The notes under the pieces were generated by a model. The model saw nothing but the letters and a program-made list of their open reading frames with translations, searched no databases and was not told the DNA's origin. Shown in pieces: positions 25,865-34,484 of a stretch of DNA of 64,000 nt. Made by a program: the position numbers and the translations under genes. Source of the DNA: Lachnospiraceae bacterium (GTDB lineage Bacteria; Bacillota; Clostridia; Lachnospirales; Lachnospiraceae); NCBI GenBank assembly GCA_017546025.1, contig JAFYYS010000006.1, forward strand, positions 62,001 to 126,000. Direction: 5' to 3'. Every line of letters begins with the position of its first letter. Positions within the stretch are counted from its first letter, which is position 1.

Positions 25865-28447
25865 CTATCGGTCGGAAAGCATTCCGCGAAGCGCTCTTTC
25901 AATCGCTTCGTCATCTTCGCGAAGCATTGCGTCCAAGGCCTGTGCCGTCAGATCCGCGTGAACCTTCGTCGGCTCCTTCGAAACCTCATCGGCCTCGGGG
26001 GTTCCGTTCTCCAGCTCATCGGCAACTGCAGATGCAATGTTTGCGGAAATATCAAGAAAATCATCGTCCGTCTTCACCGTCGGAATCGGTGCTTCCATAG
26101 CGGTGTCAGGCTCCTTGTCCGTGAAGAAACTCAGCTGGCCGTCCTCCTCGGAGTCCGTGAAAAATGCCATCTGGCCGTTCTCTTCCGGGTTCGTCTTAAG
26201 CGACTTTTCAACCGACGCGGAGAGGCTCTTCAGGAAAGCTTCCTTGTCGTCCTCGGTATCGGCGGAAGCATCCGCGGCAAATGCGACGGGAGCTTCAGTC
26301 AGGGTGTCATCATTGTCAGTAACAGGTTCGTCATCGGCGAAACTGTTAACGATTGCAGCGATGTCTGCTTTGGCTTTTTCAGCGGCAAGATTAATGGTAT
26401 CAGCAGCGAGGTCGGCCTCTTCAAGCGCTTCCTCGTCGAAGTCCTCTTCAACGGAGGCCTCGGTTTCATTGGCCGCAGCTTCCTCAGCCTCAAGCTCTTC
26501 ATCGTAGTCCTGCTCGAGCGCTTCGGTCTCGAGTTCGGATTCCTCAATGTCGCTTGCGGCGGCATTAAACGCATCGGGATCGAAGAAGAAATCGTCCGCC
26601 TTCGGCGCAGCCGGCTTCGTGTCAGCCGTGCTGTAAGAGCTCGGCAGCGTTACCAAAGTCGGAACAGCGTCCTCGTTGTCCCACGAGGAACGGCTCACAT
26701 GCTTCTTCTCCTCCGGGAAGAAATCGTGCAGCACGATATCATCATCGTCATCATCCTGCATTTTCGCCTTCATAACGGCAGCCGACACAAGATCATCCGC
26801 ACCGAAATCTTCCGGCAGATTGATCGGAACCGTAGCGTCCTCAGGGATGGCTTCTTCAATGTCATCTGCAGCTTCTTCTGCTACATCGGCAACCTCGTCG
26901 ATGGTGTCTTCTGCAACATCGGCAACCTCATCAGCAGTATCTTCCACAGCCTCGGTAATCTCTTCGCCTGCGTCATCTACAGTATCTTCAACAGCGTCAA
27001 CTGTTTCAGCAACAGCCTCTTTGCCTTCTTCGAAGAAGAATTCAGCTTCGTCAGAAACTTCTTCTGCAGCATCCTCTACGGCGTCAACCGTTTCTGCAAC
27101 GGCATCTTTGCCCTCTTCAAAGAAGAACTCTGCTTCGTCAGCAGCTTCCTCTGAGGTATCTTCAATCTCTTCAGAAACAGCACCGGCAATGTCTTCAACA
27201 GCCTCGAGGTCGTCTTCAATCGCTTCGTCCGCGGTTTCGGCAACATCAGTCACCTCATCGGCGGCTGCCTCTGCTGCTTCGCCAACTTCATCTACAGCCT
27301 CTTCGGCTTCGTCAGAAACTACTTCGGCAACCGAATCAATTGCTTCCGTGGTATCTTCCGTAACATCTTCAACCGCATCAGCAGCTCCGGCGGCAAAAGC
27401 AGCTGCAAATGCATCCGCCTCATCAAGAGCGGCTTCGACTTCATCAGCAGCCTCGTCGGAAAGTTCCTCAGCTTCGTCGGCAAACTTGATATCTACAACA
27501 GCTTCCTCATCGATCTCTTCAGAAGCTTCTTCTGCATCCTCGGTCTCGGCTGTGGCATCGGCCATTGCCTCATCAGCCTCTTCAGCCGTCTCAGGCAAGC
27601 GAATGTCCTCAACTGCCTCGATGTCGTCCTCAGCTGCCTCGGTATCCTGAGATGCCTCCGCATTCTCAGCAGCTTCTTCGGCGGCGCGGCGGTCCTCATC
27701 AATCGTTTCGGACACAGCCTCGCGGAGAGCGGCAGAAAGATTGAAAGGTGCATCGTCAGCGGGCTTTGCCTCGGGCTCCTTCACGGAAGCTGCAATTACA
27801 GGTACATCCGAAGGCTCGTCATCGTCATAGTAGTGCTCTTCGCGACGCGGTCTCGCCTCGGGAAGGGTGACGCTGACACCTTTTTCAGCGCAGGCGCCGA
27901 GCAATATATGGGCTTTGGCCGCCGAATCGGTGCCGGCAAACCAAAGGAGAATGTCCTTGCATTCCTGGGCGCACTTCTCATAGTCGCCCATCTTGTAATA
28001 GGCCTTCGCAAGCTCCAGCCCCCAAACGTCGGTATAGTCCTCGTCCTTGAGCTTCTTGAGGCTCTTCACGAGATATTCCGGACCCTTTCCGAGCATCGCG
28101 TCCACACGGTAACGGTAGATCAGGCGCTCAGGATTCTCCGGCTCAAGCTTACGGAATTCGCGGATATAAACCTCCGCCTCTTCCGGGGAATTGGTCTTCA
28201 GGCAAAGTTCAATCAGACCCACAAGAACTTTGTGCGTCTGTGCATGATTGTGCATTTCCACATAAATGCTCTTTGCGTCCTCATAGCGGCGCTTCTTGAG
28301 AAATGCGTTGGACAATGTCATCAGGTCTCTGACCGAGGTAATCTTCTCCGGATTCACCTTCTCGGCGATTCTCACCGCAGCGTCGTAATCGCCTGATTTC
28401 ATGTACTCTTTGATCGCATTTATCTTAGATGTTGTGGTTAAAAGCAT
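25865..28447 (-). CDS. TPR protein with a very long acidic, helix-forming C-terminal region
   Basis: About 860 residues. The first 190 form TPR-like helical pairs (YMKSGDYDAAVRIAEKV, then YYKMGDYEKCAQECKDI near 155). The remaining 670 are Ala/Glu/Asp/Val-rich, with little aromatic content and runs such as EVADVAEDTIDEVADVAE. Two near copies of FFFEEGKDAVAETVDAVED occur about 30 residues apart, and SEEDGQLSFFTD-like motifs occur near the end. The pattern is amphipathic helix in 11-residue steps, like LEA or apolipoprotein segments. There is no signal or membrane helix. The ATG at 28447 follows AAGGGAG. First gene of the murA-metK operon; function unknown. Confidence 0.8.
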   Translation of the reverse strand: MLLTTTSKINAIKEYMKSGDYDAAVRIAEKVNPEKITSVRDLMTLSNAFLKKRRYEDAKSIYVEMHNHAQTHKVLVGLIELCLKTNSPEEAEVYIREFRKLEPENPERLIYRYRVDAMLGKGPEYLVKSLKKLKDEDYTDVWGLELAKAYYKMGDYEKCAQECKDILLWFAGTDSAAKAHILLGACAEKGVSVTLPEARPRREEHYYDDDEPSDVPVIAASVKEPEAKPADDAPFNLSAALREAVSETIDEDRRAAEEAAENAEASQDTEAAEDDIEAVEDIRLPETAEEADEAMADATAETEDAEEASEEIDEEAVVDIKFADEAEELSDEAADEVEAALDEADAFAAAFAAGAADAVEDVTEDTTEAIDSVAEVVSDEAEEAVDEVGEAAEAAADEVTDVAETADEAIEDDLEAVEDIAGAVSEEIEDTSEEAADEAEFFFEEGKDAVAETVDAVEDAAEEVSDEAEFFFEEGKEAVAETVDAVEDTVDDAGEEITEAVEDTADEVADVAEDTIDEVADVAEEAADDIEEAIPEDATVPINLPEDFGADDLVSAAVMKAKMQDDDDDDIVLHDFFPEEKKHVSRSSWDNEDAVPTLVTLPSSYSTADTKPAAPKADDFFFDPDAFNAAASDIEESELETEALEQDYDEELEAEEAAANETEASVEEDFDEEALEEADLAADTINLAAEKAKADIAAIVNSFADDEPVTDNDDTLTEAPVAFAADASADTEDDKEAFLKSLSASVEKSLKTNPEENGQMAFFTDSEEDGQLSFFTDKEPDTAMEAPIPTVKTDDDFLDISANIASAVADELENGTPEADEVSKEPTKVHADLTAQALDAMLREDDEAIERALRGMLSDR

Positions 28448-28536
28448 GATCGAGGGCTCCCTTTCCGCTATTGCTGAAGTACCGCATACGAACACTATAG
28501 GCACATTTTATCCACTTTACCTATTTTATCTCATAT

Positions 28537-28565
28537 ATCATAACACCAAATCCCGATTCTGGCAA
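28537..28565 (-). promoter_or_regulatory. Sigma-A-type promoter of the TPR-murA-metK-FHA operon
   Basis: TTGCCA (28560-28565) and TATGAT (28537-28542) on the minus strand with a 17-base spacer. A TTATCCACA (28612-28620) and a near copy TTATCCACT (28508-28516) flank it and match the DnaA-box consensus. Confidence 0.8.
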
Positions 28566-28660
28566 GTTTTTTAATCGGCTTTTCCACTAAATCTAGCGCT
28601 TCCCCGGCGAGTTATCCACAATATTTGCGTGATTTTTTTGTGAACAAATGCCACGATATA

Positions 28661-28688
28661 TAAAAATACGCTCCATGAGGGAGCGTAT
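28661..28688 (-). terminator. Terminator downstream of the SRP RNA
   Basis: On the minus strand ATACGCTCC, a 5-base loop and GGAGCGTAT precede TTTTTA. It lies about 20 bases beyond the SRP RNA's own GC hairpin plus T6 end, as a backup stop that also insulates the next promoter. Confidence 0.85.
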
Positions 28689-28708
28689 CGGTCATTTCAC
28701 ATTTTCAA

Positions 28709-28981
28709 AAAAGCCGTGCGGCATGTGTTGAACAGCTTTCGGAGACGTTACCGAAGCTGACGACTCGGCCCAGGCTTCCTCACGGCACATGAAAGATTCC
28801 GCTTAGTGCTGCTGCATTCCTGCCCTGACACGGTTCACAGATTTCCATTGCGTAAGACCCAAACGTCAACGTCGCCAAACCCCGGGCTGCTCCCCGTAGG
28901 CGAAGCCCGCGACATGCCATCACCCCTGCTATAGCGGATTTCAGGTACAGGGCACCGCTACCTCCCCGGCTGCACGGTTGT
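28709..28981 (-). ncRNA. ffs: Signal recognition particle RNA, large bacterial type
   Basis: About 270 bases. Domain IV reads GTGAACC, GTCAGG, GGAATGCAGCAGCACTAAG, the conserved Ffh-binding asymmetric loop. The 5' Alu domain shows GGGGAGGTAGCGGTGCCCTGT and the Alu-domain stretch GTTGACGTTTGGGTCTTACG, both as in Bacillus scRNA. The ends pair (CCGTGC near the 5' end with GCACGG at the 3' end), and T6 follows. The presence of an Alu domain places the organism among Firmicutes-type bacteria. With Ffh it targets nascent membrane proteins to the Sec machinery. It has its own strong promoter. Confidence 0.97.
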
Positions 28982-28987
28982 TTCAGT

Positions 28988-29016
28988 ATACCTTGTTTTC
29001 CCCGGAATGTCAATAC
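28988..29016 (-). promoter_or_regulatory. Strong sigma-A promoter of the SRP RNA
   Basis: Consensus TTGACA (29011-29016) and TATACT (28988-28993), 17 bases apart on the minus strand. The predicted start is near 28981, just at the RNA's terminal helix. Confidence 0.92.
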
Positions 29017-29063
29017 AATCCGCGGCAAATGAGGACACCGCATCACCTGCTCCTGCAATACTG

Positions 29064-29092
29064 AAAAGGGCCGCTTCCAATGGAAGCGGCCC
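29064..29092 (-). terminator. Terminator of the type IV pilus operon
   Basis: A 12-bp stem GGGCCGCTTCCA / TGGAAGCGGCCC with a 1-base centre, followed on the minus strand by TTTT. It lies 22 bases after the last gene of the pilus operon and directly before the SRP RNA promoter. Confidence 0.9.
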
Positions 29093-29113
29093 TGGGTGTT
29101 AACACTTGAACTT

Positions 29114-29737
29114 TTACTCGGCTGTTTTCGGGTGTGCAGCACGATAACCAACCGTACCGGTCGAATGATTCACATTAAGAGAATTCTCGTAAATCTTATT
29201 CGTGCTCTTACCCTTCTTATCAGTTTCCGTATAGTTTGCTCTGACCTTCACCTTTGCTCCGGCATCAACAACATTCACATCGAAGGTTGAGAAATTGATT
29301 GCCAGGGTCTGCTGAGTTGCACGAACCGATGCATACGGATCTTCCTGGTCCGGCTTTACATCGAGAAACGCACGGGCCTGCGCCATGGCATCTTCAAACT
29401 TCTCCTCATCGGTTGTTTTCCCGTTAGAATAAGGAATCGCAACACGATAAACATTTCCATTCATTATCCATGTAACAATAAACTGTTCTTTCGAAGCGCA
29501 GACCAAAGCACTCTTAACCGCATCCCATTCAACATTGATTTCTGCATTGGAAATATCTTTTTCACACTCGGTAAGAACGGTTTTTGCTCTCGCCTCAGCA
29601 TCAGCCAATGCCTTTGAGTTGTCCGACTGGTCGCCAATCGTGTTCCGAAGAATAACCAACAAAACCATGACGAAAATCGAAACAAATGCGGCCATACCGG
29701 TGACCATCATTGTTGAAATACCTGCGTTCTTTTTCAT
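29114..29737 (-). CDS. Last gene of pilus operon: single-pass membrane protein, pilus-associated
   Basis: 207 residues: a short N-terminus, one hydrophobic helix at about 12-32, then a charged extracytoplasmic domain with no recognised motif. The N-terminus MKKNAGISTMMVTGMAAF lacks the clear prepilin GFxxxE site, so it may be a degenerate minor prepilin of the PilX type or an accessory protein. It begins 16 bases after the preceding minor prepilin gene and precedes the operon terminator. Function is inferred from place only. Confidence 0.65.
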   Translation of the reverse strand: MKKNAGISTMMVTGMAAFVSIFVMVLLVILRNTIGDQSDNSKALADAEARAKTVLTECEKDISNAEINVEWDAVKSALVCASKEQFIVTWIMNGNVYRVAIPYSNGKTTDEEKFEDAMAQARAFLDVKPDQEDPYASVRATQQTLAINFSTFDVNVVDAGAKVKVRANYTETDKKGKSTNKIYENSLNVNHSTGTVGYRAAHPKTAE

Positions 29738-29753
29738 AGGATGAATTCTCCTT

Positions 29754-31166
29754 TTAGTTAGTCTGCTTCAAAGTCGCTTCAAGATCAATACCGAAAGTTT
29801 GTTTGAAATCATACAGCATTCCGGCATCCATATTGTAAGATCCGGGTTTGTTGCCCCAGTCTATCCAAGTGAAATTCCACTTGCCGCCGCCATTTGCCAA
29901 AATCCAAGGATTATCCTTGTCAGTCTTGAGGACAAGTGTGTACGCGTTATCCGGCGCGCCTCGGTAAATAATCTGATATTCAGCCGTATTACTTCCATCC
30001 GGCTTAAGCGTGAACGTTATTGCCTTCCAGTTATTTCCCGAAGAAATTGCCGAATCAGTATAAGTGAAATACTGCGCGCAAGAAGCGTTCGTATTCTGAA
30101 CGACACCGGAATTCTGGGTCTGATTCTGATTCGGATCTCCATTGTTGCCAGGATCAGTATTGTTGCCGGGATCAGTATTTTGATTGGTTCCGCCACCGGT
30201 CAGCTCTGCGGCAACATCAATTCCGTATTTTTCTTTCAACCAGTTAATTTGGGTTGGACTCAAAGTAAATTCAGAGGTCCACGGGAAGTCAGGCATCGAC
30301 GGGCTTCCGTCCGATGGATTACCCAAGCACCATTGTTCGCTTCCGAGATTAATCTTATAGTTGCTTCCATCCTTAGTAATCTTAAAAGTCCCGCTTGTAT
30401 AACCACTTGCAAGCTTCAGACTGAAAGTAAGCTCGGTCTTCGCCGCATTTGGGGTCACATTCTGTGCGGAATAATTGGGCGTCTGCGGCTCAGTCGGAGT
30501 ATTCGGCTGAGTGTTGCCCCCAGGATTACTTTGTTGTGTGGTCGGCTCGTTGGTCGGCTCGTTGGTCGGCTCGTTGGTCGGTTGACCGGTCGGCTGACCT
30601 GTCGGTTGCCCAGTCGTCGGATTCTCGGGTTCAGAGGTAGTATCTTCGGTAGGTCTCAGGTTCCTCATAAACACATTCTGTGCAAGGCTCTTTGATCTTT
30701 CCTTGAACTGAACCGATACACTGACAACAACAAAGCCCTGATCTTTCGTTGATGTATCCACATTAAAGTGAGTTACATGATCAGCCAGAATATTCGCCGT
30801 ACCCTTTCCGGTGCTGGCCGCTAATGCAGCTGTTTTTCTGCCGTCATCATCTGTTGCCGTAAGAGCAACCTCATCATAATACAGCTTGTCTCCGTCCTTC
30901 TCATAAAGAATGGCGAGATTCTTATTTACGATGGTGAGTTTGTTGCCGGAGTAGTAAACATCAACCGCAACATCCTCGAGCGAATTGCTGATTGTTGCAA
31001 ATGTGGACTGCAACAGGTTCTGAACTTCTGTTTCCTTCGTTGCATTTGAATACTGTTCCGCCGACAGGCGAAGCAGTCCACCGACACCCAATGTAACGAT
31101 ACTGAGGACTGCAATGGAAACAATCAGTTCAACCATAGTTAAACCTAAGTTTTTTGTCTGTTTCAT
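29754..31166 (-). CDS. Large minor prepilin (PilW-like) with Thr/Pro repeats and two tandem C-terminal domains
   Basis: 470 residues. The prepilin N-terminus reads LGLTMVELIVSIAVL (cleavage after Gly, Glu at +5), with a pilin fold to about 170. Next comes a stalk of four-residue units (GQPT three times, NEPT three times, residues about 183-206) and a Pro/Asn/Gln-rich linker. Two homologous domains follow (about 240-325 and 365-470), each Trp-rich and ending in a helix closing KYGIDVAAEL or TFGIDLEATL, separated by an Asp/Pro/Gly/Asn-rich linker. The shape suggests a tip adhesin with carbohydrate- or surface-binding domains; that binding role is inference. It is much longer than usual PilW. 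Confidence 0.82.
   Translation of the reverse strand: MKQTKNLGLTMVELIVSIAVLSIVTLGVGGLLRLSAEQYSNATKETEVQNLLQSTFATISNSLEDVAVDVYYSGNKLTIVNKNLAILYEKDGDKLYYDEVALTATDDDGRKTAALAASTGKGTANILADHVTHFNVDTSTKDQGFVVVSVSVQFKERSKSLAQNVFMRNLRPTEDTTSEPENPTTGQPTGQPTGQPTNEPTNEPTNEPTTQQSNPGGNTQPNTPTEPQTPNYSAQNVTPNAAKTELTFSLKLASGYTSGTFKITKDGSNYKINLGSEQWCLGNPSDGSPSMPDFPWTSEFTLSPTQINWLKEKYGIDVAAELTGGGTNQNTDPGNNTDPGNNGDPNQNQTQNSGVVQNTNASCAQYFTYTDSAISSGNNWKAITFTLKPDGSNTAEYQIIYRGAPDNAYTLVLKTDKDNPWILANGGGKWNFTWIDWGNKPGSYNMDAGMLYDFKQTFGIDLEATLKQTN
30541..30612. repeat. 12-bp tandem repeat inside the PilW-like gene
   Basis: Six 12-base units: GTCGGCTCGTTG three times without change, then three variants beginning GTCGG. 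In frame they encode NEPT and GQPT units of the stalk. Because the unit is a multiple of three, slippage would lengthen or shorten the stalk without a frameshift. Confidence 0.9.
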
Positions 31167-31185
31167 TTTGTTTCCTCCCTTCCGA

Positions 31186-31653
31186 TCAGTACGTCACCTT
31201 CCCGGTCAGTCTGGAAATCTGAAGCGTAACGGTTCTCTTTCCGTTTGTGAAGGAAATTGCGCTGACTGCCGTCGCCGCACCTTCTTTCAGTCCGCCTGTC
31301 TGACGGTTGAAATAGATTTTGACCGGAGATGACGGAGTCCCTTGGGATGCTCCGTTAACATAATATGTCATTGTAACATTGTGCGCTTCCGCACGGTTTA
31401 TCTCTGCACCGTCAGAGGAATATGCAATCACATATGCATTGCTTCCGACCTGATGCAACTCGATATAGGCATTGTCACGTCCCATTGCAGCAATCTGCGT
31501 GCTTTGGAACACACTCTTGGTATCCGCCGCCATTGACTTGACACGCTGTCCGAGAAGGACCCCCATAGTGATTCCGACAATTGCAGCCAGAACACTCATG
31601 ATAGCGACAGTAACCATTACTTCGACCATTGTAAATCCACGATTTTTTTTCAT
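31186..31653 (-). CDS. Minor prepilin, GspH/FimT-like
   Basis: 155 residues with a classic prepilin N-terminus: KKNRGFTMVEVMVTVAIMSVLAAI, cleavage expected after Gly6 and Glu at +5. A small beta-rich pilin domain follows, ending with TVTLQISRLTGKVTY. ATG 31653 has GAGGAGAA upstream, so I do not include the in-frame extension. It sits between the large PilX-like and PilW-like prepilin genes, as in minor-pilin clusters that prime pilus assembly. Confidence 0.88.
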   Translation of the reverse strand: MKKNRGFTMVEVMVTVAIMSVLAAIVGITMGVLLGQRVKSMAADTKSVFQSTQIAAMGRDNAYIELHQVGSNAYVIAYSSDGAEINRAEAHNVTMTYYVNGASQGTPSSPVKIYFNRQTGGLKEGAATAVSAISFTNGKRTVTLQISRLTGKVTY

Positions 31654-31735
31654 ACCTTTTCTCCTCTGTAATCCTCGGTTGGAACCGCTTGCTCCAACCA
31701 AGGATTCACAAATCATGCATTATAGTTACTGTCTA

Positions 31736-33673
31736 TTAGTTCTTCTCATAGTTCTCGTAGTCAATCAGGTTGATCTTGGAGTTGTTTTCATCCGCCATCA
31801 CGCTGCTGCTACCCTGCTGTGTAGTGGTTTTGTAGAACACCTGGATGCCGCCGTTAAACAGGTTGTTAATGATAGAATACTTAATGCTGTCTCCGGATCC
31901 CATACCAACATTCATATAGGATTGCTTTCCGACTGTATCAATAAAGTCTTTCAGGTTTCCGTTGTTCTTAACCGAATACTGAAGAAGCGATTCACCAACC
32001 GTAAGACCATCATTCTTTTCAATCCAAAGATTTCCCGAGGTAATGTAAACGCCGCTGTAGGAATCTCCCACAGCATTCATTCTTACCAACAGATTCGGCA
32101 GATTCGTAACAAGGAAGATTCCGTTTGCCCCCTGAGGTTTAGGGTTAATATTCTGAGCATCACCTTGGTTACAGCCCACAACAATCTGACAGGTATACAA
32201 ATCCTGTGCAGGGTTTCCGTTTGTCTTCATTACAACCTTTTTGGTGGTGTCTGAGCCGGAAAGCGATGTAGCCTTCATTCCGGTCGAAGAAGGGGTATAC
32301 TTCTTTGATGCATTCAGCGCAGCACCTTCTTTTACCTCGGAACGAATCTTATTATTCTGCGGGCCGTCACCGTTAGGCCAGTTAGCACTGTTAAAATACT
32401 GCTCAAAATACGCAATATCGATAATTTCCGTAAAGCGCTGATCGTATCCATTTACCAGAGGCTTTGCCTGCAAATTCGGATCATCCGGAGCACAGTAGAT
32501 ATGTCCCGGGCCCGAAAGGGATCCGCCGCCCTGCTTGGTCACGCTACCGTTATTTATGTTGGCATCATAACCTTTTCCGGTATATGTTGCACCGTTATCG
32601 TTGGATTCCAGATAAACGATGGATGCGGGATTTGAATGATACGGATAATTGCTCCAGCCGCCGGATGTGCCGTAGTATTTCTTCGGCTCTCCTTTGGCAT
32701 ACTGTCTTGTTCCACTCATCTGGTACTCAGAAATAGACTTATATGTCGAGCCATTCCAAATCTTAATGTCCTTGCAATTCAGCTTTGTTTGCTCGCCGAT
32801 TACCAGGTGGCAGTTGGCACCAATATAAATCGTTCCGCGAATATCTACTTTTTTACCGGTAAGCTGGAAGGTTGACTCCTGTGTAATTCTCACGTTTCCG
32901 TTAATTACAACACTTTCTCCGTTAAAAATACATGTATTACGGCAATTCACATCAAGAGCATCAGGATCTCCGTTATTCCAGTTACCCTTAAATCCGATAT
33001 ATACATTTCCTTCCTGCTCAAGATAACCGATTTTATTGGTACCTGCGGAAGGGTTGTAATCAGAGCCGCCAATAGCAGCACCGGTTCCGATGAACATCGA
33101 ATAACTTGCAAGCGGCGGAGAATCCGAGGAAGCATAAAGCGGTGCCTTGATTCTCAGATCAGTCTTGACATAAGAAACCATCTTCGTCTTGGGATTCTCG
33201 TACTTTACTTCCACATCGTGAATAACCAGCTCGGTAAACTTTCCGCCGTTCGACACAACTTCAATCGAAGAGAACCCTTCGACCGTACCGCCGAGCTTTG
33301 CATTTGCCTTCAGGTTATTAATGACACTTGTGTACTTGGCGTCACTCGTCGAGAATGTCGTCGTTCCGGCAGAACAGATTCCTCCGCCGGTAAGCAAAGA
33401 ATACGTCTGCTTAATGAAGTTCGTAGAATTCCCTACATCATTTGAGCTTGTCTTCCACGCTTTTGCAGCAACATTCTGAACATTCAGACGGATAGTATCT
33501 ACAACACTTTCTGCATCATAGAAATTGTCTGAAACCTGATTGTTGATGCTTCTGGACTGCAAGCCGAGAAGGGAGACACGAAGCATGGTCGACGTCAGCA
33601 AAAGACAGAACATTACGCCGACTACAACAGTAATCAACGCAACACCTTGATTGTTCTTAACAAATCTTTTCAT
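31736..33673 (-). CDS. Large PilX-like minor pilin protein with a beta-rich surface domain
   Basis: 645 residues. The N-terminus KNNQGVALITVVVGVMFCLLL is the PilX_N pattern (GxALI, no Glu at +5), followed by one membrane helix. The long body is beta-rich with Asn/Gly/Thr turns and a stretch such as VVINGNVRITQESTFQLTG leading into KKVDIRGTIYIGAN, resembling bactofilin-like or right-handed beta-helix repeats. It is probably exposed at the pilus tip with the PilW-like protein; adhesion is inferred. AAAGGAG precedes the ATG. Confidence 0.8.
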   Translation of the reverse strand: MKRFVKNNQGVALITVVVGVMFCLLLTSTMLRVSLLGLQSRSINNQVSDNFYDAESVVDTIRLNVQNVAAKAWKTSSNDVGNSTNFIKQTYSLLTGGGICSAGTTTFSTSDAKYTSVINNLKANAKLGGTVEGFSSIEVVSNGGKFTELVIHDVEVKYENPKTKMVSYVKTDLRIKAPLYASSDSPPLASYSMFIGTGAAIGGSDYNPSAGTNKIGYLEQEGNVYIGFKGNWNNGDPDALDVNCRNTCIFNGESVVINGNVRITQESTFQLTGKKVDIRGTIYIGANCHLVIGEQTKLNCKDIKIWNGSTYKSISEYQMSGTRQYAKGEPKKYYGTSGGWSNYPYHSNPASIVYLESNDNGATYTGKGYDANINNGSVTKQGGGSLSGPGHIYCAPDDPNLQAKPLVNGYDQRFTEIIDIAYFEQYFNSANWPNGDGPQNNKIRSEVKEGAALNASKKYTPSSTGMKATSLSGSDTTKKVVMKTNGNPAQDLYTCQIVVGCNQGDAQNINPKPQGANGIFLVTNLPNLLVRMNAVGDSYSGVYITSGNLWIEKNDGLTVGESLLQYSVKNNGNLKDFIDTVGKQSYMNVGMGSGDSIKYSIINNLFNGGIQVFYKTTTQQGSSSVMADENNSKINLIDYENYEKN

Positions 33674-33696
33674 TGTGTCGATCTCCTTTCTTTGAG

Positions 33697-34344
33697 TTAG
33701 TCTCCTGTCGGAGTAGCCATCGTATAATCTGCCTTTGATCCGTTGATGACTGCAAGGGGAGTAGACGTTACTGCGGCCCCCCCGCTGAAAACTTTAATTT
33801 CCACATCGTAATAGGTCAAGAGTCGGATTTCCATCGGGCCGAGAATTCCTTCCGTTGTCAGTCCAGTAATCTCGTTTCCGTGTTCGTCCGTCACTCCGGT
33901 AACTGCGGCGTTCGTGCTGGTGTCATTTCTGGTGTACTTTAAACGCACATCATATGTGGTTCCGTCCATCACAACGCCCGTCATGCTAAATTCATATACG
34001 CCGGAAGCCTTCGGCGTGAAGGTTCCTCCGGTATATGATGCTCCACCGATTTCCGAAGCCGTCCCCGTAAAGCCGGCAATGACATGAAAACCGCTGGTCG
34101 GACCATTGCACTGCTTAGAAATGTCTGCTATCGAGAATCCTTTTACCGATTCCATCACACCGTTAGCAATCGTTGTTGCCGAAAGCTTACGTCTTGCTTT
34201 CGCATTCACACGCGCTATGGCAACGAACGAAGACAGAATCGGCGTTACCATAATGCTTAGGATTGCTGCTGCAACCAACACCTCTACCAGAGTGAAGCCA
34301 TGGTTTTTCTTTCTCTTTTTGTGTTCCTTCATCTCTCTAACCAC
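33697..34344 (-). CDS. Minor prepilin, PilV-like
   Basis: 215 residues. The prepilin site is NHGFTLVEVLVAAAILSI (Glu at +5), followed by the VNAKARRKLSATTIANGVMESVKGF helix common in PilV proteins and a beta-rich C-terminal half. I take the GTG at 34344 as start because GGGAG lies 8 bases upstream; an ATG four codons on has no good ribosome site. It is the first of the minor-pilin genes, separated from pilO by 140 bases containing two hairpins. Confidence 0.85.
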   Translation of the reverse strand: MVREMKEHKKRKKNHGFTLVEVLVAAAILSIMVTPILSSFVAIARVNAKARRKLSATTIANGVMESVKGFSIADISKQCNGPTSGFHVIAGFTGTASEIGGASYTGGTFTPKASGVYEFSMTGVVMDGTTYDVRLKYTRNDTSTNAAVTGVTDEHGNEITGLTTEGILGPMEIRLLTYYDVEIKVFSGGAAVTSTPLAVINGSKADYTMATPTGD

Positions 34345-34403
34345 AGTTATCGCTCCCTTTCATAATAATATAATATCTCCTCTTAAGGTCTCCGATTGAG
34401 TCC

Positions 34404-34470
34404 TTATCTTATCCGAAGCGTCCTTCTTCGGATAGGATAAAGCGGTAATCCGTCACTTGGGCGGATTACC
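34404..34470 (-). other. Two hairpins between pilO and the minor-pilin genes
   Basis: GGTAATCCG / CGGATTACC at 34444-34470 and a 15-bp stem with one mismatch, TTATCTTATCCGAAG / CTTCGGATAGGATAA, at 34404-34440. Neither is followed by a T-run on the minus strand. They may stabilise or process the pilMNO message or attenuate entry into the minor-pilin genes. Confidence 0.7.
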
Positions 34471-34484
34471 GACCTTACTATCAA

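Noticed and set aside
26676-27650. Long Ser/Ala-rich frame opposite the TPR gene
   Set aside because: It is the complement of the Glu/Asp/Ala-rich coding strand; the real gene has a promoter, ribosome site and TPR domain.
28508-28620. Replication origin from two DnaA-box matches
   Set aside because: Only two boxes, 95 bases apart, around an ordinary promoter, with no dnaA, dnaN or AT-rich unwinding region nearby. Regulation of the murA operon by DnaA cannot be excluded.
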